64,000 bases of DNA. Origin: Cyathus striatus (Eukaryota > Basidiomycota > Agaricomycetes > Agaricales > Nidulariaceae). The translations under genes and the position numbers were made by a program. Positions 22,436-33,655 of the stretch are shown here, piece after piece. The notes under the pieces were generated by a model. The model did no database searches, had not been told where the DNA came from, and saw only the letters and a list, made by a program, of their open reading frames with translations. The DNA is taken from NCBI GenBank assembly GCA_025738555.1, contig JAOVFP010000004.1:2728001-2792000 (forward strand). The letters run 5' to 3'. Positions within the stretch are counted from its first letter, which is position 1. Every line of letters begins with the position of its first letter.

Positions 22436-22854
22436 TAGTAATAGTAGGTAAATATACTCTTGAAATACTCAATGATCACTTATGATCACCATACATCTAG
22501 TAATAGTAGGTGAATATATACTCTTGAAACCCTCAATGATCACTTATGATTACTATATTTAATTAGAAAAATCAATGATTGTTTATGATCACCTAACTAT
22601 CCATACTAATATTCAATATAACAATAAGAAACTTCCAGTAATGAGTACTTATGAATAATTCTGCTCATACATATAATAAATACTGCACTCATATAAGCCA
22701 GAGGTTTAATGATAATCACTGGCTGACACTAATGTGTTAGTAAGTCCATCTTAGCATGTGTGTATGTGGGTAATAAGTTGAAAGTGCAGCATTCAATGAA
22801 GTGAGTATTTTTCACTTTTTAATTGTCATAATTAGTACTAATATTCACTATGTG

Positions 22855-23225
22855 TAGTAAGTATGATCCTGTGTACATGCTAGGGGGGAGAGAGGGGGGA
22901 ATTTGAGGATGCTAGTGTCTGCATACATGCTAGGAGGGAGGGGGAGGGTGAAGGGTCTGAGGATGCTAGAGTGTTCATGTATGTAAAAGGGGAGGGGGGG
23001 GGATTTGGAGATGGTGAATGAGGGCATGTATGCACTGTGATAGGGGGGTGGGGGATTCAAGGATTCTTGGAGCATCCATGTGTGTGTGCATGCACCATGG
23101 CATGTCTGCATAGTGCTAGGGAAGCACTAGGTGTACATGCACTACACTAGGAAGCCCAATAACTGTGTGCACATGTTGGGAGGATTTGAAGTCAAGGACA
23201 CTAGGGTGTGCATGCACCATGATAG
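22855..23225. repeat. Minisatellite, second locus
   Basis: G-rich repeats ('tgctagggggg', 'gggggatttgaggatgctag', 'catgcaccatggcatg') match the minisatellite at 14,691-14,975 in the same orientation. Sequence after it (23,370-23,560) also matches about 14,550-14,640, so the two loci are copies of one larger repeat. Confidence 0.65.
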
Positions 23226-23638
23226 GGACTGTCAGCTTACTACTAAACTCATTCAGCAAACTACCTACCTCAACCTTTCTGCTCCTACTCTGCCATCTGC
23301 CATCCTCAAGTTTGAAAGCAGCCAACACAGTGTTACCAAGCCCTCAATATCCTCCCCCCCTCCCTTTGCACCATGATGTATCCACTATCACCATCTCTGC
23401 TGTCCAGCACCACCTTATCCCCCATTGTACCAACTTATCAATGCCATATCATTGATTGCCTCTTCCACTCCTACAACATTCCCCTCTCTTTGTGCTGTGA
23501 TGTCTCTGCTGTTGCAATCTCTGCTGTTCAGTGCCACATTATTCCCTGTTGTGCCATGTAAAGGATACTTGAGCACTTGTATACATGGTAGAGAGGGACT
23601 CAAGGGCACTTAGGTGCATATGTGATGCTTCTGAGTTG
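23226..23638. other. Copy of the 14.5-14.65 kb noncoding repeat
   Basis: Pyrimidine-rich noncoding sequence built on 'accatctctgctgtccag' and 'caatgccat' blocks, which recur near 14,560-14,640. Short open frames are not supported. Confidence 0.5.
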
Positions 23639-24411
23639 TGTTATGTCCATGCCCAGATATACTGTGCCAATATTACTGAAGGTTCCCACATGACCATTGA
23701 ACATACCCAGTCTGTTCCCAGAATGTATCCACTACAGGTTTATACTTCCTGATGTTCCCACCCAGAAACATACTTGGAACCCATTGGGTTTTCTATTGGG
23801 TATCCCAGATACATAGTTTTTCTTATGATGGCCTCACTGCATCATTATTATATTACTCCTCTCTTCCATTCTCACTTATATGTTTCATTATGGCCTTTGT
23901 AGTTTAGTTCCTTATTCTTCATTCTGAGTGCATCATTTGTGCCCCTACTCCGCTTTGCCCAGCTTTTGTATTCTACCTATCCCTTTGACTTTCTCTTAGT
24001 ATTATACTTCTACATTTGTACCTACAGGTTCCTACTTAGTATATATAGTCTTCCAGATGTACTAAGTAGTCTTCAGTATTGGTATCAATTTCATACACTT
24101 CTTCCTATGCTTAAGTTCCGAAACCCACTCCAGGTTTTCCTTCAGGTTTCTCTCCACTGCCTAGTGTAGTGGCAAAGCCTTCTCTCATACTCTGGAATGT
24201 CTTTCTATGTCATATATTGTCTTCCATGAAATAGGAACCATTCCCTGGGGATATCCAGGCAGTGCAGCACATAAGCTGAAGCCATGGTTCTTTCTGCACT
24301 CCTGCTCTACATTCCACACCTGTACTCCTTTGGGCTCTTGTTACAGTTCTCCCACACCTTCCAGGTGTCTTTGCATCTGCTTCTCAGTAGGAAGAGAATC
24401 AGTACATAACA
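23639..24411 (+). mobile_element. Solo LTR family 1, copy 3
   Basis: A 773 bp copy with termini TGTTATGTCC and GTACATAACA, flanked by the perfect 5-bp duplication AGTTG (23,634-23,638 and 24,412-24,416). It is the most complete plus-strand copy of the family. Its internal retroelement part is absent, which fits LTR-LTR recombination. Confidence 0.9.
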
Positions 24412-24839
24412 AGTTGGCAGAAAAGATTGTGTACATTATAGCTAAGTTTAGTGTACAGTTGAGGACAGTCAAAGTCAACAATTTTTGTAGCTCAGTGTAG
24501 AGGTGTAGTCCTCTACAGGGTGAGCCTTCCTCAGTCCCAAGTGCGTAAGACCAGTTCTATAGGGAGAAACTAGCTACACAGGCGTAGGGATGACAGTAAG
24601 AAAGACTAAAGAGTGGTGATGTAAGCAAGTCTACTTATGTACTACTGTAAACCTTAACCCAACTCTTACACTCAGCCACATGATTTTTTATGCAAAAACT
24701 AACTTCATATTTGGACCCAGAGGCCTAAAATACATTAGAAAAGACACTTTAGAAGTTATTCCCACGATATTTGAAAGTAGCCAAATTTTTTGGACAAAAA
24801 AACAAATTGTGTGTACATGTTTGGACACTATTAGGTAAG
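24412..24839. other. No gene seen
   Basis: AT-rich sequence between the solo LTR and the DDE relic. No open frame or repeat is supported. Confidence 0.5.
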
Positions 24840-25255
24840 TCAGTGCCTACCTTTACTGTGATTGATCACTTCCATAGCCTCCATTGCTGCATTAGACACT
24901 CCTCTATGCTGCATCTGCTGTCATACTGCCCATTCTGCTTTTCTTCCAGTGAGCCATATATGATATGCATTCATAAATCACCATGTGTGATTGATAAACC
25001 ATTGAATTACATCCACTGGGCAGGCATTGAGATATTTTAATGCAATATTTTTGGCCTCCTGGAAGGTCTTTTTGTCTGCTTCATAATATCTGTATTTACA
25101 CCAGCCCAAATACTAGATTATTTTGTAAGTATTATAAGCTTTAATTGTATGAAATTCTCACTATTTCAATATGGTTAAGCTCACAGTGGAACTTGGGTAA
25201 AAAAAATACACTCATGGCCAGCCTCTTTTATCAAAATTTCTATCATTGATTCTTG

Positions 25256-26426
25256 CAGTAATTTACACTCCTCCAAGAGGTCTGTACAGAATTTATATAG
25301 TGGTTATTATTATTATTAGAGGTGACTATTCTATACAGATTTCATACATATTCTGCATGGATTCTGTGTGGATTTATGCAGAATCTGTAAGATCTATTTA
25401 ATACCTTAATTTTCCTGTTTCAAATCACAATGAATACTATTAAAACTGTTAATTCATAATCTCATCTCATCCCTACCACCATCTTGTCTCCATTGCTGCC
25501 TTGTCACAGGTGTCAAGTGTAACCCTCATGAAAAGTGTGATACTACATGAAATCTGTGATACACTCAATATATAGTATCATGTTCAATGCATAGTGTCAT
25601 GGTTAATGTATAGTATCACACTCAATGCATAGTGTCACACTTAATGCATAGTGTCACATTTAACATATAGTGTCACACTCAACACCTAGTATCACACTCA
25701 ACACTTAGTGTCACACCCAACACCTAGCATCACACCCAATGCATAGTGTCATGCTTAATGTATAGTGTCACACTCAACACCTAGCATCACACTCAATGCA
25801 TAGTGTCATGCTTAATGTATAGTGTCACACTCAACACCTAGCATCACACTCAATGCATAGTGTCATGCTTAATGTATAGTGTCACACTCAACACCTAGCA
25901 TCACACTCAATGCATAGTGTCATGCTTAATGTATAGTGTCACACTCAACACTTAGTGTCACGCTTAATGCATAGTGTCACACTCAACACCTAGTATCACA
26001 CTCAACACTTAGTGTCACACTTAATGTATAGTATCACACTCAACACCTAGTATCACACTCAATGCATAGTGTCATGCTTAATGTATAGTGTTACACTCAA
26101 CACCTAGTGTCATGCTTAATGTATATTGTCACACTCAACACCTAGTGTTACACTCAATGCATAGTGTCATGCTTAATGCAGAGTGTCATGCACAAGGAAA
26201 TAAGTATAATAAGACTCTGTACAGAATTTTCAGGTCTGTAATGTGGAATTCTGCAGAATTCTTTGTAATCCATATGGAATTTTTGGAATCTGTGCAGAAT
26301 CTGCACAGACCCAAAAAAACCCCTGCCAAAATGAAAAAATCTGTGCAGATTCCACACAGATTCTGAAAATTCTGTATGGATTCTGTGTGGATCTGTACAG
26401 AACACATGGCTAAGTGTAAAGAGCTT
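25256..26426 (-). mobile_element. Element B, copy 1 (1,171 bp, 8-bp TSD GATTCTTG)
   Basis: This non-autonomous element sits in transposase copy III. The left end is CAGTAATTTACACTCC and the right end, read inward, is AAGCTCTTTACACTTAGCC. The 8-bp sequence GATTCTTG occurs exactly on both sides (25,248-25,255 and 26,427-26,434). Subterminal zones carry many variants of the palindrome CTGTACAG / CTGTGCAGA, and the centre is a degenerate minisatellite (25,540-26,190). It has no coding capacity. Confidence 0.92.
25540..26190. repeat. 20-bp minisatellite inside element B copy 1
   Basis: Tandem units of about 20 bp alternate forms such as 'gtgtcacactcaacacctag' and 'catgcttaatgtatagtgt'. A higher-order unit of about 60 bp is visible at 25,750-25,930, where 'acactcaacacctagcatc' recurs at regular spacing. 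It is the same array type as in copies 2 and 3. Confidence 0.9.
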
Positions 26427-27398
26427 GATTCTTGATTCTTGAAATTATCCTGTTGGCTGAGGAGCTGAGCCATAAAGCAATTCTGACTATCAATTGGACA
26501 TACTGGTGAGCACTTGGAGCATAACTTCTGAACATTGAACCCCCTTTCTTCTAAGACAGTTTTTAAACCTTTTGCTGCACCATTTGGCAGTGTCATTGCT
26601 TGATGCCTCCCCTGAAATTCAGGTGCTTCATTTGTCATTGGGATAATAGTATCTTTCTGTTTTCTTTGCTTTCCACCATCAGATTTATTCATTTCAAATG
26701 CTTTTAGTGCATCAGGTGGAAAGGCTGCATGTGCAGAAGACTGATCAAATATGAAAAGTGCTTGCTTTCCAGGATGTGCAAGCTCAAAAATCCTAATTGC
26801 ATTCTTTATTTGTTCCAGAAGCTGTTTTGTATCCTACCAAGGATCACCATCTGCTCCAGGATATATGATTTTTCTTGCATCATGTGTAATTTTACCATCT
26901 TCACTAATCACAACCAGTTGACCATTTTCAGGGTTTAAAAAGTCAGAGACATGAATTAGTCACCCATGTCCCTTCTTACATAGAACTTGTTCTCCAGTTT
27001 AAAGCCTATTTTATATTCAGTAGACATATTTTAATACAATAAAGCACTTACCAGGCTTGACTAGTTAGATCATTTGCATGAAAACAGCATTCATTATGGA
27101 ATAAAGGGATTATCTCTTGCTCTCCAGGCAAAAGAGTAGGCTCCACTCACATTAATTCTGGTTCTGTGGACCCCATCACCTAAACACTGCTACTTTTGTA
27201 CAAGAAAAATCACTTCTTCAGTTTGCCTTCGATTTCTTATTCATCTTACAGAAATGCATATATATGGTGTATAATGAAAACTGTAAGACAGAATTTTCTA
27301 AAAGTCAAAACTGTGTGAAATATAAATTTTATGAAAAGGATTTTGGCCAGCTTATGTAACACCTTCCTAACTAGGAAATACTTACATAATATGATTGG

Positions 27399-30085
27399 TT
27401 ACGAATCAAACATCCAAGCAATGCCCTCAGGAATCCTGTGGTGCAACATGTATCTCTTTGAACTGAATTGCTTCACCTTCAACTGAGCATCCTTTGCACC
27501 AAGACCTGAGTGATATGCCTCCATCCACCCAATTGTTCTATGTTCCCACTTCCGTATGGTCTCCAGTTTAACAGATGAAAGGGCTTTTGGAAGATTGTCT
27601 TTCAGAGTTTGAAAGGTGTAGTCACAATGGTCTTGAAGATATTTCTTAACTGCCCCCCAGAAATATTCAATAAAGTTTAGTTCACAATGGAACTTTGGAA
27701 GGAATATACGGAGGTGGCCAGCTTCTTCAATAACTTCTTGGATGAGTGATTTCTGCTCCCTAAAGTCTGGCTGAAGTTCAAGAATCTGTTTTGCACAACA
27801 AGAAATTGCCTCTGGTGCACATTTCCCATTGCATTGCATGTGCAGTTTATCTGACCATAGTCCACATTCAATTAGAACCTCTCGCATTCCCTTTGGAAGG
27901 CCTGGAAATTCTGGGTGATCTTCAGGAAACACCATTTTCTGAGTGATCTTTTCTCCATTTTTGAAATACCATCCATCTCTCATACAAGCTTGCTTCCCCC
28001 CTGGGCATAAATTCATCCTGGAAGTCAACAGTGCATCTTTTGCATATGCAGAGTGTTCTTGGGAGTTGTCGATCAGGAATAGTGCTTGGTGCTCAGGACT
28101 GTGAGCCTTTTCAAATGCTGGAATGATGTGTTCATGCATCTTTAAGTGTGTGGCAGTGACAATAAGTAAGTTTTATCCAGTGACTTTCTTACTGTAAACT
28201 TACTTGTTTGACAAACATTTCACTGTTCCAATACCCATCATAATTTTTCCCATATTCCATACTCTGACTTCCTTCCTTTAACCAGCCAACTGTTGAGCAT
28301 ATTACTTTGCTGTGATGAATTCCTTGCCCAGCACCTTTTTTTCTTATGGGGAACTCTCCATTTAAAATCCAACTTCGCTTTTGGCCATTATTTGCCTGCA
28401 CAGTCATCATGAGCACATACAACCAGTGGTCATTCCCCTTCTTTCAACTTCTTTACAACCTCTTTCATAATGTCTTCAATGCAGTATTCCTTGGTTCGTG
28501 GTTGATAATAAGCCATTTCTGGTAAGTACCTATCTTGACAGTCTTCAGTTACATCTGGCCACTCATGTCCATCATAATAAATAGCTTTTTTATGCTCTGT
28601 GTACTTGAAGCCTTCTCGACGAAGCATGCAGCTGGCAGTTGATAAGCTGATACCTTTTTCTCCAGGTTTCAAATGATAGTGAGGGAGAAGCTCTTCTTCC
28701 ATATAGCACTTCAAACCTTTTGGCATTTCTCCTTCAACAATTTCTTCAAGGTATTTTTTTGCAGCTTCTGGAACCATATGCTGTTTGCTGAACTCGACAA
28801 GTTTATCTGGATTCATTGCCCACTTGTTGGAATGTACATATGAGCATACTTCAGCACGAATATTTGGATCATCAAGAAGAGAGAATGATTTCACATGGCA
28901 TCCTCTCTGTGAAATTGGTAGTTCTCTATCATCAATCCACTGTTTTGCCCATTTCCTGATAAGTCGTCCTCCCCAGTGTGTCGAAAATCCATGGCACTCG
29001 GCTACTCTCTGTGATGCATCAATTTTATTTCTTCCCTTGTACAATATCATGTGCAAATAGTCTTTTATTGCTTTTTCATGAGATGCTTGAAGACTTTGTG
29101 CTCCCCTGTCGAACTGAACTTTATGTGATTGAATCATTTTATCAATTGCGACCAATGCTGCTTTAATTTCATCCACTCAGCTCCTTTTTGCAATAGCATG
29201 TTGTTCCTTTACTGAAATTTGAAGTTTTTTCCACTTGGGAGGAGGTGTGCTTCAGATTTTAAGCTGGTCATTGGTATCCAGCTCATTTTGCACCTCATCA
29301 TCAGAAGAATCAAATTCAGCTGACATATCTGATGTATAGCCAGTGAAAATCTCACTTGAAGAAATGATACCTGCATCTGATTCTGAAGCAGTGAGAGGTT
29401 TGGCTACAATGTCAACCTCTATATAATCATCATTTTGTGCAGGTACCTCAGGATGACTTTTTGGCTTAGCCTTCGACATGAAATATGATCACATAAGACT
29501 GGCACCTTGACTGTTTAATAGGTGAGTAATATTAATAAAGTAATATACCACATACATACCTTTTACAAAGCAATGCATCTTGCTTTTCTTTGTCATGAGC
29601 ATTTTTGTTCTGGCATCACTTGGTGTGGTCTGAGTTTCCAGTATATGTCCCTCGCATATGCTCAGCCTTTTTCCATTCTTTTGACCAATTTTTTGTTGTA
29701 TGGTTTTATACCCTATGTTGCAACAGCATTCCAGCTCCTCAAGCTCTCACTGGAGTTGTTCCTCTAGGCTTTTCATTATTTCCTCTCCCTCGAGCTCATC
29801 AAATTCATCAGTACTTGAACTATCAGAGCTTGATGACTCAGATTCCCAGTAATCTGAATCATCTGAGTCATTGTTTGATGCATAGTGATTGACAGTACCA
29901 TCCCAGATACATTCGTCAACAACTTCACTGGGCCTTGCAGTGTTACATTCTTTGTGTGTGGTATTGCTAGCCTCAGAGCTCAGTGTACTACTTGCAGGTT
30001 GTTGACATTTTAAGAATGCCTTCTCAGCTTTTACAGACTGTGCATGTGAAAGCTTTTCCACTTGATTCTTCCTGTGTCGGCCCAT
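27399..30085 (-). pseudogene. DDE superfamily endonuclease (transposase), nearly full-length copy I
   Basis: The minus strand starts with ATG at 30,085 (MGRHRKNQVEK) and continues through an acidic Ser-rich N-terminal region (29,747-30,085, then 29,252-29,479). Next is a helical DNA-binding part (28,430-29,176) with GWGGRLIR-like and NKWAMNPDKL blocks and a YYDGHEWPDV motif. The catalytic core has the first acidic site in the CAHDD region (near 28,410), LIDNSQEHSAY (near 28,070) and FHCELNFIEYFWGA (near 27,670), giving a D-D-E arrangement. A short intron is likely near 28,140-28,206. A frameshift near 28,420, an in-frame stop just after the acidic region and another near 29,180 break it. Arg-to-Trp and Arg-to-Cys changes at family positions (HEWPDV, QACMRDG) suggest CpG decay. 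The family is common in mushroom-forming fungi. Confidence 0.8.
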
Positions 30086-30319
30086 GTTGCTATGTAGTCA
30101 AGGAGAACAGTAAAAAAATGCATCATGTATTAGTATGTATCAGTATGTAATCCAACTCAAAAACTTAAAACATGCTCCATATTATTATATAGTAAATCCC
30201 TTACTGTGTTCAAGGCAAGGTGCCTTGCAGAACTTAGTTAGACCCTTCAGGCACCTAACTTTGATTTGGTCAATCATGGATTTGGCCACTGTACAAATGT
30301 AGCAGTGTCTAGGTGACAG

Positions 30320-31962
30320 GGTCCATACATATTGTGCCATTCATGCTTGGAATTTCTTCATCAATGGCAAGAACTCATTATCTTGATAATAAACCACATC
30401 TGCCTGCTCATGCCCATCCATATAAACTCCTTTCACTATTACAGAGTATCACCACCCAAGTTTTATAAGCCATCATTGTCAAGTCTGAAGACTGAGCTTC
30501 TTAACAGGAGATACTCCAATTTCTGGAAAGATAACTTCATTAACATGTTTGACGAGTACTCTTGGTGTCACCTTTCCAGTGGGAAGATTTTTTAGAAACA
30601 GTAAAACTTTTGATTTAACAACTTCATTATGTAACCATGAATGGGACATGCATAAACCACCCCAATGGAGCTCTTTACACTTAGCCATGTGTTCTGTACA
30701 GATCCACATGGAATCTGTACAGAATCTGTGCAGAATCCATATGGAATTTTTGGAATCCATGTGGAATCTGTACAGATATTTTTCATTTTGGCAGAGGTTT
30801 TTTTGGGTCTGTGCAGATTCTGCACAGATTCCAAAAATTCCATATGGATTATGCAGAATTCCTCGGATTTCTGCATTACAGACCTGAAAATTCTGTACAG
30901 ATTCTGTACAGAATCTTATTATACTTATTTCCTTGCATGTGACACTAGGTGTTGAGTGTGACACTATGCATTGAGTGTGACACTATGTATTAAGTGTGAC
31001 ACTAGGTGTTGAGTGTGACACTAAGTGTTGAATGTGACACTATATGTTAAATGTGACACTAGGCATTAAGTGTGACACTATGCATTAAGCATGACACTAG
31101 GTATTGAGTGTGACAATATGCATTAAGTGTGACACTATACATTAAATGTGACACTATGCATTAAATGTGACACTATGCATTAAGTAGGACACTATACATT
31201 AAGCATGACACTATGCATTGAGTGTAATACTATACAGGTTACACTTGACACCTGTAACAAGGCAGCAATGGAGACAAGATGGAGGTAGGAATGATATGAG
31301 ATTATGAATTAACAGTTTTAATAGTATTCATTGTGATTTGAAACAGGAAAATTAAGGTATTAAATAGATCTTACATATTCTGCATAAATCCACACAGAAT
31401 CCATGCAGAATATGTATGGAATCTGTATAGAATAATCACCTCTAATAATAGTAGTAGCCACCATATAAATTCTGTAAGGTATCTATACAGGTCTGTACAG
31501 GTCTGTACAGATCTGTACAGATCCATACAGACCTCTTGGGGGAGTGTAAATTACTGCCCCAATGTTTTTTTGGAAATTGTTCAAATGTTTGGTAATGATG
31601 TGCAAGATCTCTCACATGCCTTGCAAACCAAGTCCCAGTGCCATCTTTCCACTGCTGTGCAATATCATGGCTAGCCTGCATGCATGAAATACCCTTCAAA
31701 TGTAATGTAGCAAAATTTGCTAGTATCATTAATTGGTTTAGTTGCAAATGTGAAAGGGCTTTGCTGTTTTTCCTAATTTCATTTCTAATCTTTGCTTGCA
31801 AGATATCCCAAGGGCACACTTCAGCTTGTGGATCACATATATTCTCATCAAGTTCATCCTCCCAGGCCTCACCATCTGCTTCATCAAGCTCAAGCATATT
31901 AGCAACCTCTGCCTCAATCTGGTTGATAAATTTCTGGTCAACATTTCCATCATCACCTGGAA
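30320..31962 (-). pseudogene. DDE superfamily endonuclease relic, copy II (5' half)
   Basis: The minus-strand N-terminal block (31,565-31,962) encodes an acidic stretch, LNQLMILANFATLHLKGIS, then WKDGTGTWFARHVRDLAHHYQTFEQFPKK. After an inserted element, 30,479-30,659 continues with GKVTPRVLVKHVNEVIFPEIGVSP, and 30,330-30,480 gives WLIKLGW and VKGVYMDGHEQADVVYY. The order is that of the same transposase class as copy I, but the catalytic core is missing. Its 5' side is cut at 31,963 by a C-type element end. Confidence 0.75.
30668..31556 (+). mobile_element. Element B, copy 2 (889 bp, 8-bp TSD CCCCAATG)
   Basis: The left end GAGCTCTTTACACTTAGCC and right end GGGGGAGTGTAAATTACTG are flanked exactly by CCCCAATG (30,660-30,667 and 31,557-31,564). 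Subterminal CTGTACAG-type palindromes occupy both ends, and a shorter 20-bp minisatellite (30,935-31,235) lies in the middle. Removing the insertion and one duplication joins the coding frame of transposase copy II. Confidence 0.93.
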
Positions 31963-32200
31963 CAGTACTTTACACTCCCCCCCCCCTTCACCATGAATTC
32001 ATGTGAATTTCACCAAGAGTTCACATATTCACCTGAAATTACATGAACTTCATGTGATTTTGAATATTTTCTAATAAGCTTAGGTTCATGAACTTTCATG
32101 TATTTTAGGTGAAATTAAAGTGAAAATATAATGAAATTCACATGAAAAATTGAGTGAAATTCATTTAAAAACATGGAGAAAATGAATTTATTTATTGATC
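31963..32200 (+). mobile_element. Element C, left end fragment
   Basis: Starts CAGTACTTTACACTCCCCC, followed by TTCACCATGAATTC and then many short palindromic 'TTCACATGAA' / 'CATGTGAATTTC' motifs. It matches the segment starting at 40,332 over about 170 bp and mirrors the right-facing end at 47,365. It could be a short element or the left end of the larger KDZ region. Confidence 0.65.
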
Positions 32201-32239
32201 ATGTGACTAATTTACATATTACAAAGTAACAATAGTATT

Positions 32240-32500
32240 ACATAATGCCCCTAATTTCCAGCTCTTGCACTCAATGTCCTATCCCCTGCTTTCCCATGCC
32301 CCTCTGCTTGCTGTGTGCCCCATTCTGCTCATTACCCTGCCTCTCTGCTTGCTATCCTACCCCTCTGCTCACTATCCTGCCTCTCCACTCACTATCCTGC
32401 CCCTCCACTCACTATTCCGCCACCTGTGCTCATTGTGTGCCCTAATGCACTTGTCATCCTGCTCCTCCCACCCTGCCATCCTACCCCTTGCACTTGCTGT
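32240..32500. repeat. Tandem repeat, unit about 20 bp (C/T-rich)
   Basis: Direct repeats of the type 'ctctgctcactatcctgccc' with substitutions. Proline/serine/leucine-rich open frames here are translations of the repeat. Confidence 0.75.
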
Positions 32501-32720
32501 GTGCCTCCTGCTTTCCTGCACTCTCATTGTAACTGTGTTTGTTCTTGATGGAGAAAGAGGAGGAGGGAGTGAGTGAAATAGGGGAGGAGTGAGGGTGGGG
32601 TGATTAAAGAGTGGAACAGAGGGAGGAGAGAGGGGGAGAGGGAGGGGGGAGGGGGAGGGAAGAAGGGAGTGAATGATGATGATGATGTGGTAAGAAGCAA
32701 GAATCAACAATGGTGTGATG

Positions 32721-33040
32721 GAGGTTTTTACGCTCACCCCCCCATTCTGTCCAGAGTCCAGATGGACTCCATGGATTCCACAGACTATCTGGATGGACTT
32801 CAAGGATTTTCTGGATAGTCCATGAAATCCAGCCAGACTCCAGCTGAACTCATTTTGGCTGCAAGTCCAGCCAATTTTTTCAATTCTGGTCCATTTCCAG
32901 TCCACATGGAGTCCACCTGGAGTCTGCCAGGAATCCTTTTGTTAGCTGGAGTCTGGCAAGCTTAGCAGGAATTCTGTCAGACTAAATCCTTTCAGAACTC
33001 ACCTGGACTCTGGTTGGAACTAGGTGGACACAGACTCTCT
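32721..33040 (+). mobile_element. Element H, left end with its own subterminal repeats
   Basis: Begins GAGGTTTTTACGCTCACCCCC, comparable to the termini of elements B, C and G. It is followed by dense short palindromic repeats around TCCAGATGGACTCC and GGATAGTCCATG. The right end and a target duplication could not be located, so the boundary at about 33,040 is approximate. Confidence 0.5.
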
Positions 33041-33099
33041 ATTAGCCACCATTAGTATTAGTAGTACTAGTTACCTTATATTAATTTATAGTAAAAATA

Positions 33100-33185
33100 T
33101 GCAATGAGCTGGAATTGAACCCTCTTTGAACACATTAGTCACATGAGTAACTTGAACATATGCTATACCAATACACCAAATGGTC
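33100..33185 (-). other. tRNA-like relic (A and B box), possible SINE head
   Basis: On the minus strand a TGGTATAGCATATG stretch resembles a Pol III A box. About 45 bp on, GGTTCAATTCC matches a B box well, with a small CAT-containing stem-loop between them. The anticodon stem does not pair into a standard 7-nt loop and no acceptor stem closes, so a working tRNA is unlikely. Confidence 0.35.
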
Positions 33186-33655
33186 TTACATTTTCTAGAG
33201 ACAGTATGGTACATAATCACCATATATGTCACTTTCCTTAAATGGTATGTCATTTTTCCCACCATGTTTTTTCTTTTTCTCCCACATCACGCCTCACCCT
33301 CCCATGTCAGCACATCACTCACATCATCACTTCATGCCTCCTTCCCACGTTGTCACCTCAAGCCCCCTCCCACTTTGTTGCCCCAAGCCCCCTTCCCACA
33401 TTGTCGCTCCATGACCTACTCCAACATCTTCACCTCAAGCCCTGCTCCCACATTGTCACCCCACCAATCGTTTTCAGCAGGTGACAAATTGATCTTCTTC
33501 AAGAAGAAGATTGATTATGTGCAGTTATGGCACAGGTGCCATGGTGGGAAGAGTGTGTGTGTGAGTGCATACATGGCTAAAGGTGAGTATACTCCCTCTT
33601 CCCTCTCCCATCTCACTCCCTCTCTCCTTCTCGTCTAGGCTCACCCTCCTCCACT
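33186..33655. other. Pyrimidine-rich noncoding stretch
   Basis: Repeated 'cacattgtcaccccaagccccctcccac'-type units (33,330-33,470) form a short degenerate tandem array. No gene is supported. Confidence 0.45.

Larger units (their letters stand above)
15716..22729. mobile_element. Element F: about 7 kb DNA transposon with long inverted repeats and nested insertions
   Basis: The ends are inverted copies starting GTGTCAGCCA (15,716) and ending TGGCTGACAC (22,729). The inverted similarity continues inward. The left arm, once the nested LTRs are ignored (15,716-15,784 and about 16,480-16,703), mirrors the right arm (about 22,436-22,729), including 'tagttaggtgatcataaacaatcattg' against its reverse complement. 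Each arm repeats the palindromic motif TGATCATAAGTGATCA. Flanking TTAGCAAG (left) and TTAGTAAG (right) could be an 8-bp target duplication with one C/T change, but they sit at slightly different distances from the ends. Nested inside are two LTR copies, a palindromic satellite, element I and a CpG-richer block with unknown open frames (20.4-22.4 kb). No transposase was identified. Confidence 0.6.
24840..27190 (-). pseudogene. DDE superfamily endonuclease (transposase) relic, copy III
   Basis: The minus strand shows, in order: EPTLLPGEQEIIPLFHNECC (near 27,080-27,150, first catalytic region); GHGWLIHVSDFLNPENGQLV (near 26,920-26,990); AFEMNKSDGGKQRKQKDTI; a Cys pattern CSKCSPVCPI (near 26,490-26,540); LLSQQDNFKNQES; then, beyond an inserted 1.17 kb element, MIEILIKEAGHECIF (near 25,230); and ALKYLNACPVDVIQWF (near 25,000). 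This order is that of a basidiomycete DDE transposase group whose C-terminal half includes a CELNPIE-type motif; here that motif is disrupted. Several conserved Arg positions read Trp, Gln, His or stop (for example WFINHTW*FMNAY), as expected from CpG decay. The N-terminal part is missing. Confidence 0.75.

Noticed and set aside
25540..26190. Regular short repeats resembling a CRISPR array
   Set aside because: There are no unique spacers of constant length, the repeat is degenerate, and the array sits inside a transposon of a eukaryote.
33100..33185. Functional tRNA with CAT anticodon
   Set aside because: The anticodon stem gives no standard 7-nt loop and no acceptor stem closes; kept only as a tRNA-like relic.
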